64,000 nucleotides of DNA from Hydractinia symbiolongicarpus (GCF_029227915.1 NC_079877.1:10785351-10849350); one strand, 5' to 3'. Positions 22,542 to 33,271 are shown, counted from the stretch's first letter. Made by a program: numbers and translations. The notes: generated by a model not told the origin, from the letters alone.

Positions 22542-23327
22542 TTACGACATATAAATATCGAACATACCTTCGAATAGCTCCCGCGTATCATCTTCGGGCA
22601 ATGTGAAATGGTCGAGGCAACAATTATCGGTACCAAAGCAATCGTCTCTGAATCGACACCAAGCATGTACGGGATTGGGATCATAGCATTTCGGTTTTCT
22701 CACAGCCATCTCGGAATACATTATTTTTAATATATTTACCCTTGTGCTGAGCTGTCTGCGTTGGCATCGTATCATATAATGCTCATGTTTACCCTTCTTT
22801 CCATGCTCGTTGGGGTCGTTTTTATCAACCACGCATAGTACTCTATCATATTGATGTCGACGTGGGACATGTCCCTGCCGTAGCTCCGAGTTGTCTTGCT
22901 TAACGACATCAAGATCATCCTCGAGCATAGTGATGGAAATATCCCTTTCTTCGATTGCTGCGGCAAGCTCTTCCTGTAATCTCTCCACACCCCTCCCAGC
23001 CAACCATTTTGTCAAAGCTAGAGCCCTAAACCTTCTTGACGTTAATTTCGATGGCCCCTCCCAGCGTAACGATGATGTCATGTGGATTTGTCCCTCCTTC
23101 AACCCCACAATTTTCCGCCTTGTTTTCGTTTCCTCGGTCAAATATTGAAAATTAGACTTGATATTAGCAATACCAAGAAAACGTTCAAGATCTGCCCTTT
23201 TGAAGAGGGGTTGATCTTGCTTGTCAAACAGGGTTTCAATGGCTCCTGCAGGTATTGCGTTGGATAGGGTGAGTTGGACATCTTTCTCATATAAGCAACG
23301 TAGGCCGGAGGATTTCATCTTGCTCAA
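22542..23327 (-). CDS. KilA-N/BRO-like protein with coiled coil, intact
   Basis: An uninterrupted 261-residue frame starts at ATG 23327. Residues 1-90 contain a segment (LFKRADLERFLGIANIK) and an IHMTSSLRWEG stretch of the type seen in BRO-N/KilA-N/MSV199 DNA-binding domains of large DNA viruses. Then comes a helical region with RALALTKWLAGRGVERLQEE that extends into a coiled coil to about residue 150. The C-terminal third (VLCVVDKNDPNEHGKKGKHE, MIRCQRRQ) has a fold-like pattern often attached to such domains, with several Cys and His. A DNA-binding or regulatory role in the element is inferred. It is one of the few Polinton frames here without a stop or shift, and it sits between the ATPase and the acidic protein, all on the minus strand. 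Confidence 0.55.
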   Translation of the reverse strand: MSKMKSSGLRCLYEKDVQLTLSNAIPAGAIETLFDKQDQPLFKRADLERFLGIANIKSNFQYLTEETKTRRKIVGLKEGQIHMTSSLRWEGPSKLTSRRFRALALTKWLAGRGVERLQEELAAAIEERDISITMLEDDLDVVKQDNSELRQGHVPRRHQYDRVLCVVDKNDPNEHGKKGKHEHYMIRCQRRQLSTRVNILKIMYSEMAVRKPKCYDPNPVHAWCRFRDDCFGTDNCCLDHFTLPEDDTRELFEGMFDIYMS

Positions 23328-23391
23328 TCCAAAATACTACAAGCCCTAGAGTGCTTAAGCCTTGCGAATAGATATGTATACTCGGATTTTT

Positions 23392-23932
23392 TCAATATTT
23401 TATGTGAATCTTAATTGTTAATTTAATATGATCCCAGTCCGTAATCATATTAGTTACCTCATCTATCATTTTCATATCTGATCGTTCGTTCGGCAAATAA
23501 CTGTTTCTTCTGCCTTCTCAGATTTTTTGCTAATGCCGTATATGACTGCGTGAGTAGCCAAAGGTTGTGATTACGATGCTTTCCCGAAATAGCCCATTCA
23601 AGTAGTGATTGTCGACGTTTATCGATGTTGTCATCAGCGATGACGTCATCAATCACAAACAACGTATCCTCGCCTGCCATCAACAACGACAGTTTCCGAA
23701 TCCATTCAAACAGCTCATTTCCAGGGTCTGTCAGGAACACGTAATCATCCTTCCAAAGCAAGGCACTTTCGAGGTAGGTACTGTTCCACCGTATAGTTGG
23801 ACACAAAATGACTATATTGTGGAAGTGTCCCTTGTATTCATTTTCGGGGAGGTTCAAAACACGCTGTGTCTTGCCACAAGGCGTCGGACCGGTGAAGATT
23901 GCTGCATGGGGGAGTTTTACGACATCCAACAT
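23392..23932 (-). pseudogene. Polinton packaging ATPase (A32/FtsK type), 3' frameshift
   Basis: The frame starts at ATG 23932. A Walker A loop (FTGPTPCGKTQRVL) lies at residues 13-26. A hydrophobic strand ending in two Asp (TLFVIDDV) forms Walker B near residue 96. A sensor-like LLTQSY motif follows near residue 128, then KNLRRQKKQLF. This is the FtsK/HerA superfamily ATPase that would package DNA into capsids. After KKQLFAER the sequence leaves the family pattern, and the open frame ends at 23459. A neighbouring frame continues plausibly to TGA 23394-23392, so a small indel near 23490 is likely. Everything upstream is intact and uncommonly well kept for this element. Confidence 0.72.
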
Positions 23933-23938
23933 TTTATT

Positions 23939-24318
23939 TTAATAATTCGACCACTTTTTGTCGTGAACTTTGGGGTATACTCCAAAGCATGACCCATATA
24001 CCCATGTACCCTCGTGGTTATTCACCAAGGACCCTTGACAGGCAGGGCAGAGTTTAGTCCCTCTAGCCTTGCATTCGAGTGGTGGTGGGGTATATATTAA
24101 TTTGCCTTGCAGGCACCGCAATGCGTTGCGGTATCTCTCAACGAGCCTTGCATGAATGAGATAATTTTCATTCTGTTGAACACCTCGAATTTCCGCATCA
24201 ATAACAAGGGGTCTATTTCCACATCCCGCGCAATATCCCCATTCTTAGGAGTCGCCTGACTTTTTTTAGCTTTATCAAGGCAGTCTATGCAACTTTTTGT
24301 TCGACTATATTTTAACAA
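23939..24318 (-). pseudogene. Cys-rich zinc-finger-like Polinton protein, frameshifted
   Basis: Two overlapping minus frames (24318-24097 and 24121-23939) can be read as one protein with a shift. It has CIDCLDKAKKS near the N-terminus, HCGACKAN at the junction and KLCPACQGSLVNN with later Cys residues at the end. These CxxC pairs suggest one or two zinc ribbons. It stands directly upstream of the ATPase, separated by six bases. The function is unknown, and nucleic-acid binding is a guess from the Cys pattern. Confidence 0.4.
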
Positions 24319-24473
24319 TATATTTTAACATCTGATCTCCATTTGTTAAAGCATACTGTGCCCGTCATAATGCATTGGTGACCTCGGCAAGTGTTGGGCG
24401 ATTAAAAGTTTCATCGTACCTGAATCGTATTTACATGTCTCTCATAATTTTCCCAGGTATACCCTTCATTAAA

Positions 24474-24680
24474 CTAGGCTTGGATGTGATCCTGTAGAAG
24501 AAGTATTAGCTCATATAGGGGTTGCATGTAAATGCGGCGTTTAGCATTGCCTTTTGATGCCCTATCGAGATCAAAGCAGGATATGCGGGTTTTTGTCAGC
24601 TGCCCTTTACCCTTTGCCTTGAATTGGTTCAGGGGGAGGCTTTTTAAACATTTATAAACCTGCTTGGCCTCCTCTTCCAT
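24474..24680 (-). CDS. Small basic helical protein of the Polinton
   Basis: A 68-residue frame starts at ATG 24680 (MEEEAKQVYKCLKSLPLNQF) with a Lys/Arg-rich middle and a leucine-rich end (YMQPLYELILLLQDHI). I do not recognise it. It lies in line with the other minus-strand genes. The DNA down to 24319 shows stops in all frames, so the protein may be truncated. Confidence 0.35.
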   Translation of the reverse strand: MEEEAKQVYKCLKSLPLNQFKAKGKGQLTKTRISCFDLDRASKGNAKRRIYMQPLYELILLLQDHIQA

Positions 24681-24726
24681 TATTTTTATTTGTCTCTATG
24701 ACAAATAAAACATTTAACCGGGCGGT

Positions 24727-24970
24727 CTATTTTGGAGGTATCAGTGTTTTTTTGTACCACCCCTGCTTAATTGCATATTCATCGAACAGGATCGCTGCCG
24801 TCATATAACCGGCTAGTTTAAGACCATCACCAGGTCCATCTTGGCCCCGGGTCTAGAAACCCCCAAAGCCTTCTTTGCTCCCATAGCGGTCAGGATAGTG
24901 TACGAGACGAGCCTGACAGACTCCCATAAAGAATCAATAACCAGCGTTTCCTTCGACCCATATGGCTGTC
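24727..24970 (-). pseudogene. Small conserved Polinton protein, frameshifted
   Basis: No frame here is long, but reading from about 24970 gives YGSKETLVIDSLWESVRL..., and after one shift GLKLAGYMTAAILFDEYAIK followed by QGWYKK and a Pro-containing end at TAG 24729-24727. A short protein with a hydrophobic helix followed by DEYA and W-Y-K residues is recurrent in Polintons. Its function is unknown. Confidence 0.35.
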
Positions 24971-25017
24971 ATCATGCTTACTTGTCATTTATTAAGTATT
25001 ATTTTTTTAGCAAAAAT

Positions 25018-25362
25018 TCATTGCATGCTAGGGATAGGCTGAGTTTTACCATGCTGAGGCTCCGGATTAGCCACCGGCTTGTTGGGTTCATTCCCACCCC
25101 TTCTAAACATATACCAGACACCTAAACCCAAAGCAATCACGGCTGTCGCTCCAACTTCACAGATGTAAACATCCGACGACTTGCTAGAACTGGTCTCAGA
25201 AGAGGCTTTGACTGCAGGCTCTACAGTACCCTCTTTTGCTTTATTTCTTCCTTCCTCTTCTTCATAAGTGCTGCCAAATTGTGTTCCTGTGCAACTCCTC
25301 CAGGATGCTTTGCGTGCATTGTAATGACCCTCTCCTCTTGTTTTTGTTCCTTTTCCACTCAT
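25018..25362 (-). CDS. Small single-pass membrane protein of the Polinton
   Basis: I choose the internal Met at 25362 (MSGKGTKTRGEGHYNARKAS), because it follows directly after the stop of the upstream gene at 25370. The protein has about 114 residues: a basic N-terminus, an acidic/Ser-rich linker, one hydrophobic helix (VGATAVIALGLGVWYMF) followed by RR, and a Pro-rich tail. The orientation and composition suggest a small virion or membrane anchor protein, but I recognise no family. It has no stop or shift. Confidence 0.45.
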   Translation of the reverse strand: MSGKGTKTRGEGHYNARKASWRSCTGTQFGSTYEEEEGRNKAKEGTVEPAVKASSETSSSKSSDVYICEVGATAVIALGLGVWYMFRRGGNEPNKPVANPEPQHGKTQPIPSMQ

Positions 25363-25369
25363 TTTATTA

Positions 25370-25843
25370 TTATACCGACGTCTTCTCCCCCGTATCTGCA
25401 TCTTTCTCCGCATCCTTCTTTTTGCTCATATGTCTTGCCGTATGCCCCACAATAGGTGCCAGAAACTTACCAAATGTACAGTAGACCAGTATGCCCAGGT
25501 TCGCGAATGAGTCTTTAATGATAGGGTCATTCTCAATATCTCTCCTTAGCTCCTCAACACTGTCTATATCCACAAAATTCCCTATCATGCTGGCATATAG
25601 ACTTATAACATGGGTTGACAGTGCTTTTGCAGTCTTTTCACCCTTCTCCTGAAGTTCCCTCTGTGCATCGGTATGTACTTTATCGATAGTCTCCTCCGGA
25701 GCCTTGTCGACAAACCCTTCTGTGCACTTTTTGGGCAGGAGATCCCCTTGCCCTTGCGTAGGGCCTCCCTCAAGCCTGGCGTTTATCGATGTGCTTCTCA
25801 ATATTGTCATATTCTTCAGAGGAATTGTCAAAGACTTGTGCAA
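25370..25843 (-). CDS. Polinton protein of unknown function
   Basis: A 157-residue frame with ATG at 25843. A second Met follows at residue 12 and may be the real start. It contains an amphipathic segment (EETIDKVHTDAQRELQEKGE), a hydrophobic stretch (FANLGILVYCTFGKFLAPIV) and a charged Lys/Asp tail. No known domain was recognised. It is tightly spaced with the next gene (ATG 25362), consistent with compact viral-type organisation. The open frame is intact. Confidence 0.4.
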   Translation of the reverse strand: MHKSLTIPLKNMTILRSTSINARLEGGPTQGQGDLLPKKCTEGFVDKAPEETIDKVHTDAQRELQEKGEKTAKALSTHVISLYASMIGNFVDIDSVEELRRDIENDPIIKDSFANLGILVYCTFGKFLAPIVGHTARHMSKKKDAEKDADTGEKTSV

Positions 25844-25944
25844 TATTAGATGACATCTTTATTATACGTTGATATCTAAATAATATGTAGGCAATCAGGG
25901 CATAGGGTAGGAGTAAGACTTTATACAGACATGCCTCCATTTAG

Positions 25945-26175
25945 TTATTTTGAAGAACCCTCCGGTTTTTTTATTGTTGTTGTTGTTGTTTGAAACTCGT
26001 TTTTTTTGAGTTTGGGGATCGTTGGAAGCTTGGATTCTATCGGCAGACTTCCGGACCGATATGGGACATTTTTCACCTCCGATGATTCAATCCAACTCCC
26101 CCTGTGAAAAGAATCGCTCGCAATCTTTTTCCCAAGACATTCTTTTATTTTATCAATCTTGATGGTTAATAGCAT
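25945..26175 (-). CDS. Small basic protein overlapping the polymerase 3' end
   Basis: A 76-residue frame whose ATG (26175) overlaps the polymerase stop region by ten bases. It starts MLLTIKIDKIKECLGKKIAS and ends with a Thr run encoded by a (GTT)n tract on the plus strand. It is not recognised and could be a fragment of a longer gene. Confidence 0.3.
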   Translation of the reverse strand: MLLTIKIDKIKECLGKKIASDSFHRGSWIESSEVKNVPYRSGSLPIESKLPTIPKLKKNEFQTTTTTIKKPEGSSK

Positions 26176-29100
26176 GGGTCGGTTGGCACTAGGCGGTAAT
26201 GACCTCTGGCCAGCGTCGTAATTTGATCCGATTGTATGATACGTTTGTCATCTGCCCTGTTAAGGGCTAACTTCGATACGTCTTGGGTATATATTTGGTG
26301 GTTCTTGTTTTGAATTAAGAATTGGGTTTTGTATATGTCGACACCCTCTTCCAGGCATAGCTGATAGTCGTTGAAGGTAATGGATTTCTTCTTAACACAT
26401 CTCTTGACGCCTTTCACTTTTCGATCACCGCCTTCTTTTGTTAGGCTCTTGTATGCATAGAGTTTTTCCCTGAGGGTGACGAACTCGGTCATGATTTTAC
26501 TACCTAATTCGTCTTTCATGAGTCCTACAACCTTCTTGTTTTTCCCCACAGGAAGAAGCCTGTTATCATCCGGATTATACGCACTTGTATCGAACCGATA
26601 TCGGTGTAGAAGTCCTTCGTTCGTATATGGTATACAAAGGTGTCCGTGTCCAAGTAGCAGAGTTGCAATTTGCTACCATAATTAGGTTGCATGAAATCGT
26701 AGTGAAACTCGTACATCACCATTTTTGACATATCCAATATGGCCTGACCTGTATACACCTGCTTGTTCATCTTGATCTCGGTCTTGCCCATTTCAACTGC
26801 TAATAGATTTTTGCTGAACCTGCTTCCACCTTTGAAATTTGGTTTCATCACAAGCTTAATGTACTTCTCTTCATTGTTGATCAGTTGGATGTTGCGGTGG
26901 CTCCTGATATTCTCCATCGTCTTACCGAATACGCTTAAATTCATTAGTTTATAGAAATCCTTTTCGAACTCATTTTCGGCAGCCGTTCTCAGCCTCGTGT
27001 TGTGATCGATATATCCCATCAACCATGCCTTTTGATTGAATCGGATGACCCTGCGCACTTTCTTGAGCTCAAGCCCATGTTGTATAGCTTCATGAAGGGC
27101 TCTTATATGGACCACGTATTTCTGCTTGTTTTCCAAATTTGGCACCAATTTCTCGACCTTGTGTACCGTCCTGCGTTCGGGTAGGAACGGCAGCTCGTTA
27201 TGTTTGTCGTGTAGTCTCTCCGGGTAGTCAATATCTACCTCTAGGATGTACCCATGCTTATTATCCTCAACTAGCTTCCCGATCCGCCTTTCCGTGAATG
27301 CCTCGACGTTTGATACCTATTTGAAGCCGTCCGTTTGCAAGTCCTGGCGCATCGCCCAGCCATATAGGTTGTTGGCATCGGGATACTGCAGGTAGGAGGA
27401 TTCAACCTCCGAACCGTACTGGTCCCCCATGTACTTATTATCAGCCTTGGCATATCGGTGTAGGACCTGGGTTATACCTCCTCTTATACCCTTCTCAAAC
27501 ATCAATAGCATGTTAGGATCTGTAAGGAGCTCTAACCTTATACCCGTAAATTTCAGTGCTGCATTCCGAGCCAAGCCGGGTGCGCTATAGAAGTGTGCAG
27601 GGTCAAGGCTGTAGTTGTCCAAGCAGGCGCCTCGAAACGTCTCGAAGACGTCGGCTAATAGCAGTACGTCTATGATCAGGTAGATGTCATGGTAATTCCC
27701 CATAGTGACGTTATCACCCCCCGTGCTAATGACATCCCATACCTCTTTTGCATATGCATAGTCATTGTCGCTTATCCCCTTCATATTAAGTTTACTGTGG
27801 AAGGCCTTCTTGGGGGTAGATCCAACTCCTCGAATCGCTGCCATCCATCCATGTATTCATAGGAGTACACGCCCTTTCTCAGCATCAGCCTGAAGATATC
27901 ATCCTTGTCGATAAATTTGGCCATGGATGGCACATTCGTCTTCACCTGATCCCGGTTAAGTTGCTTGGTGGTATTCGAATCGCAATGTTTACACCAAAAG
28001 CTTGACATGTATTCGGCGTCTATGTTCTGGAATTCAAGGCAGGTATCTGCACACTGCTTACATTTCATATTGTACCAATGAGATTGCTTGCCAATTTGTC
28101 CAGTGATAATGCCATAAATCGACAACTATCGATAAACCTAATCTCAATCTTTTTGTACTTCTCACCATCACCATATCCCATACCCCCAAGGGGTACCTTA
28201 ATTTTCACGTTGAAAGAGATGTACTTCTCGGTGTTTTTGGCTATGCAACCGATGTCCTGCATGTTGTACTTCGAATATGGCTGGGTATCTTATACTATGC
28301 GGCACCCCTGTACAGTCCTGTATAGTGACAATGGTCCTGAACTTTGCGGTTATTCTCACAGTCATCGAAGGGCTTTAAACAGTTATGGAATTTCGATGCC
28401 TCGTCATGTTCTCTTTTTAGGACATCTGTTAGAGGCAGTATATCCTGCTGAGGGTAGGTATAGTATAGTCTAGATGGTTGACGAAACGGGTGACGCAATC
28501 CTTCCCGCGGTACACCGTTAGGGGATTTAATATATCCCCATAGGCAAAGGCACTATACGTGCACCATCCAGATGATACGTGCTTGCTCAACTTTTTAGTC
28601 TTGGGATCCTTGTATTGATTTTGTGGGGGTTGTTCGGGTATGAGAGACGATGTAGCGTGTTTTAGGGGTATGGATGGCATGGCATGTATAGTTTGATCAG
28701 AAGTATGTATGAGAGGTGTTGTCTGGTCAGGCCTACGTATGGTTTTATCTGGGAAATTCTATTTGGGTTCTTTACTATCTCCTCATGATAGAGTGATGCT
28801 ATAATGGCCCATTTGAAACACTCCTCATCCTCATTTTTACTGTTAAAGATGGCCTTTTTGGAGACTATCCATTTAAGTGCCTTTATATATGATGAACGTC
28901 TTGTTAGTTTCAATTTATGAAAACCTACATCAAGGTGTAGTATTCGACCTATCGAAAAGCCACTTTTTGGGAATGCTGGATTTTCCACATGTGTTTTAAC
29001 CCGGCAAACATCGTATCCAGTATGTCATCTACGCTGCTACCCTGTAATACTGGTGTCATATTACTATGAAACGCTTTATTCGCCTCCTCATACTCTTTTG

Positions 29101-29590
29101 TCCCCTCTATTGGCTTAATCCAATATATCCATAGTGACAGCTGTATTTTGGCCGATCCCATATCTTTTACCTGGCCCTCAACTAGGGTCCGCACATGGGG
29201 GTCGTACCATCCCGATATACCCGTCAACATCGGCACCTTCTATGCCGGGAATTCGGAAACTCCGGAAAGTTCTATGAAGAGCATGTTTATGCACCTAGGG
29301 CGTGAAATCTAGCCCTGGCTGTTCATGTAGATAGTCCTCGTTGGCCTCCTGTTCAACTTCATCATGCAGTATAGGTCTTGTATTTGCTACCCTGTAATAA
29401 AGCTCCATTACCCCGCGTTTGAATTTTGCATAATTACTCATGACCTCTTCTTTTATGGGCTTTGTGATGGCATCAAGTAGCCAGTTATACCATTCCTGCA
29501 TCTTGAATTTCACGATCATTCGATTTTTCGACCTCCTGCCTTTCAAATATATCCATGGCCTTGGGCGTTGGTAGTAGGGTTACTAATTAA
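26166..29590 (-). pseudogene. Polinton protein-primed DNA polymerase B, multiply broken
   Basis: The gene reads right to left through at least eight open segments. N-terminal pieces lie at 29546-29295, 29236-28949 and 28988-28662, the last with IKALKWIVSKKAIFNSKNED then CFKWAIIASLYHEE. Zinc-like and exonuclease-region pieces lie at 28680-28065, including KVQDHCHYTGLYRGAA. A central piece spans 28125-27317. The palm is at 27148-26525 with KLMNLSVFGKTMEN (motif B) and YLDTDTFV (motif C, two catalytic Asp). The C-terminal piece is 26549-26166. Breaks include an in-frame TAG at 27319-27317 and about six frameshifts. The intact enzyme would replicate the element from a protein primer. It is the largest Polinton gene and ends at the right border. 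Confidence 0.8.
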
Positions 29591-29600
29591 TTAGTTACTA

Positions 29601-30406
29601 ATTAATTCAGCTTTACGTAGCTTGTAATACCCTGTTAAACCACGACTTTTTGCAATATCACGTAATTGTTTGACAGTTTTTAATTCCATTCTCTCTTGAT
29701 ATAGAATTTTTTACATTTTCAGAGGATTTTGTTGAAATAATTTAAAGTACTTTTTCAATGTATTTTTTTTTCGTGCACTGTCCTGTACATCTTGGATTTT
29801 ATTTACAAAACTATAAAAGCTCTATATGGATGTGATAACTTTCATGCACAAGCTTATAAGTTCATCTAGAGTTTTTTTTCTTTTATGACTAGTTCAATTA
29901 TGCTAAAGATATTACATCATTAAATCAAATTTTGAAGGAAAAAAAAACTTAAAATAAATAACGTAACCCCAAATCGAGGTTGTTATAGAAAAAACACACA
30001 AAAAACATTGTTACACACGTGTATCACGATTTTAAATCACGTGGAATTAGGGGAACAACGTAGTTTTGTAAAGAAGGTCGTTTTAGCGGAATGTGTATGC
30101 GTTTTTCAAATTCTTTTTTATCTTCTTCAATAAAAAAAATCAAAATAAGTTTTAGATTATTGGAAAGAATATTTAATACACTTTCTAATGATAGGAAAAT
30201 TAAAAAATGTTGACTTGAATTTCTTTAAAAAAGCGGATTTAACAATCATGCTCGTTTCCTTTACATACATACTACGGCTATTTTAAAACAAATATCAAGC
30301 CTAAAACGGAAGTGGTTTTCACTAGAAATAACATGAAACGCAACGCAGTTATTCCAAGACAAGTCATGACACAAGTCATAGTTTTTATGATGAATTAGTT
30401 TGATAC
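29601..30406. other. TANGO2 intron 1, right flank of the Polinton
   Basis: The base composition becomes AT-rich abruptly. A direct repeat of TTACTAATTAATTA occurs at about 29580-29606, close to the probable element border. Nothing else is recognisable before the splice donor at 30406-30405 (minus strand). Confidence 0.45.
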
Positions 30407-30554
30407 CTCCGATTACATTTGGTTCTTCCGTCCAGAAATGAGCCGGTTTAGTAGGTCTGTAAAGCCATTCGTCGCGATTAGCTGCCAATATAAACTTGTA
30501 ATTACACAATAACTCTCTGTTATCTTCTTGTCTCCACAAAAAAATTATACACAT
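30407..30554 (-). CDS. TANGO2: TANGO2 homolog, exon 1
   Basis: Translation starts at ATG 30554 with MCIIFLWRQED, then FILAANRDEWLYRPTKPAHF and WTEEPNVIGG. This is the N-terminal signature of TANGO2 (Cys2 and the NRDE motif). The exon ends at 30407 before GTATCA. The split Gly codon is completed by exon 2 at 13951, giving the conserved IGGLD...GGTWLG order. The Cys2-NRDE arrangement is known for the whole family, but its catalytic meaning is uncertain. The 16.5 kb intron that follows is mostly Polinton. The promoter should lie to the right, where no clear element is visible. Confidence 0.9.
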
Positions 30555-32826
30555 CTTCTTAAAAAATGCTTCCCTTATCTTTTTGTGGCTTCAATTTGTT
30601 GTTCGTTGGAGACGTGTAATGATAGCGAAAGAAATCAGTATTCATTACTTTAACAATGACAGAGTAATTAAAATTTTTGAAAGTCACAATTGTGACTTTC
30701 AAAAATTTAAATTACTGATGTCTAAAATAAATCTTTTGAAATGCATTTTTAAAAAGACCTCATTTAGAGGTCTTTTTGAGGCCAGCTACAATATACCATA
30801 TTTATACCTGCTAAAACAGAACGTTTAAAAATATACGCAGGTGCAACAACAATAAAATAAAAAAATAAAAAAATGACTAAAAAAAAGGTGGAGCCGTTCT
30901 AATTCATAATTTCATTGTGTTCAGCTTGAAACACTGATCACAATAAAGCGTGAAAAAAAAAACAATTCCGCGAGACTCTTGCAAAATTTAATGAATATAA
31001 GCACATACTCCAGGATGTAAAAATCAGGTGTGAGAAAGTTGCTGTAATTTCATACAATCGTGCAAAAGGTGTTTTGAATATTTTTATACGAAACAAGGAT
31101 AAAAGTAAACTCCGCATGTAATGTAGTCACATGTTAGATCATCACAGGTCAGATCATTGTCTTTTTACCAGATCATTAAAACAACGCTAACGTACTGTGA
31201 GTGATTACAATGCAGCGTTTTTAAGAGTCGATTATATTTCAAACGATCGTAACATAACAGATGTATGCATTGATTTAAGTTTGTTTACATTTTGTTATGT
31301 TTATAATAACGACAACAACACTGAAACACCACACCCTGTAGTGTTAAAAACAGCAACAACGAAAGATTTATATTAATTCTTCTCTAGGAGATACGCGCTG
31401 TTTTATATAGGAATACGACAACTCATCTTTTTCTTGGATATCAACAAAATTAGATTGCAAATTCTTTTTGTTGAAAGTGCGGAAGAAAAAACTGTTAAGT
31501 GTTACTTCTGGGTAGAAATTGCAAAAGTAGAGATTGCAAAATTTTAGCCAAATTCGTAAATCTTTTCTTCTGCAATTCAATGTCAAAAAAGCAAAAACCC
31601 CTGGGGATGAGGTTGTGAAAGGGTCCATTTTTTCATGTCAAAATATAGCTGTCAGTACCTCCAGTACCCACAAAAAAATACTATTTTTCAAACGGTACTG
31701 GGGCAGGCAGATTATAAGGTATAAAAAAGTGGGCCCTAAATCAACATTGTTTCACTCAGATATTAAAAAAAGGTGATTTTGGTGCGTATCAAATTCTGTA
31801 AATCTTAGAAAATATTCAGCGTAATTTCAGATTATTATGTTTAGAATTTGTTAAAATACCTTAAAAAATAAGTGTGATGAAATTCTCATTATATAAAAAT
31901 ATTATGCTTAAAATAATGTTAATTTTTATGTTGATCTTTATTTTCAATATAAAGGATATAATCCAGCTCTAATCCAATATAATTTCTATTATTACTACTC
32001 TCATTTTATTAGAATACTTTTTATGAATAAAAGAATTACTTTATTTATGATTTTTTTTACAAAAATGGAACAAGTAAAGAGGTCAAATAGTTTTTCTAAT
32101 CGGCTTTTATTATAAGTCAATATAATGAAATTCCAACATGGAAAATCATTTTAAGATAGTATATATTGCATTATCACTTATCTGTTCAGTCATTGTCATT
32201 AAATAATATAGATATTATGATGTCATGAACAAGCGAGTTTATTCTACGCTACGTTTCGACAGTTGTCATTGATGGGCAATGATCGTAATCATCTTTGGCT
32301 ATTTATTTGTTAAGGAGCAGGCCCTGCGGATCAATGTTGAAAGTGGAGGGCTAAATTATTCAGTGTTAAAGGAGGGCGACCAACTAAGAAATTTTTTCTT
32401 TCGTCCCCCTAGATTGGCTTAAAACATACTTCAAATTATGAAATATTGCGCTCGAAAGCCTTCACAAAATTCAGGAGATTTTATATAGAAATATAGAAAC
32501 GCCATATTTTATGTAAGATATATTTTCACAATGAGCAATAGTAACATCGAAGCAAAATAAAGATAGTGCAGAGAAGGGGTATAGTATATGACAACTACCA
32601 GTCCTCCTTTGTACATTTTCCAAATACTCGCTTTCTGTTGTCGTAGGATTGAACAAATGCGATGGCAACTTTGATCAGGTCTAGTTTCTTAGTCCTACTT
32701 GTTTGGAAATTTAGAATCGAGATGGAGTTGAAACGAGCTGGAAGCATTGTTGATCTCATAGAGAGCATATGTATGTATCAGTTAGGTTTGTTTTGAACCA
32801 TTTTGCACATTTTCTAAATATTTAAA
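30555..32826. other. Upstream region of TANGO2, no gene seen
   Basis: AT-rich DNA containing two strong inverted repeats (30662-30777, listed separately). Short open frames at 30583-30828, 31368-31628 and 31534-31776 have no recognisable protein pattern and overlap palindromes or each other. A GGAGGGCGAC-type repeat-like block lies near 32330-32410. Confidence 0.45.
30662..30777. repeat. Two adjacent hairpin-forming palindromes
   Basis: A near-perfect palindrome of about 54 bp is centred on CAATTG at about 30691 (arms AGTAATTAAAATTTTTGAAA... with one mismatch). About 35 bases further on, AAAAAGACCTC (30751-30761) and GAGGTCTTTTT (30767-30777) form an 11-bp perfect stem with a five-base loop. 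The function is unknown. They may be remnants of foldback DNA or cruciform-prone sites upstream of TANGO2. Confidence 0.7.
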
Positions 32827-32828
32827 TT

Positions 32829-33271
<443 letters not shown>

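Larger units (their letters stand above)
14930..29600. mobile_element. Decayed Polinton/Maverick (polintovirus-like) element
   Basis: A contiguous block of about 14.7 kb carries the Polinton gene set on both strands: major capsid protein, putative minor capsid protein, A32-type packaging ATPase, retroviral-type integrase, protein-primed DNA polymerase B and several conserved Polinton proteins of unknown role. Its base composition is visibly less AT-rich than the flanks, and coding density is high. Boundaries are estimates: the leftmost open frame starts at 14960 and polymerase-like coding ends near 29590. I found neither long terminal inverted repeats nor a 6-bp target duplication. An adenain-type cysteine protease, usual for the group, was not recognised. 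Nearly every gene has one or more stops or frameshifts, so the copy is dead. It lies within intron 1 of TANGO2. Confidence 0.88.

Noticed and set aside
24841-25125. 94-residue plus-strand open frame in the Polinton
   Set aside because: It is the antisense shadow of minus-strand Polinton coding (24727-24970 and 25018-25362).
30751-30777. Rho-independent-terminator-like hairpin with T run
   Set aside because: The form is right for a bacterial terminator, but the context is a eukaryotic intergenic region, so it is listed only as a palindrome.
30583-30828. 81-residue plus-strand open frame upstream of TANGO2
   Set aside because: It is made largely from the two palindromes and has no protein-like pattern.
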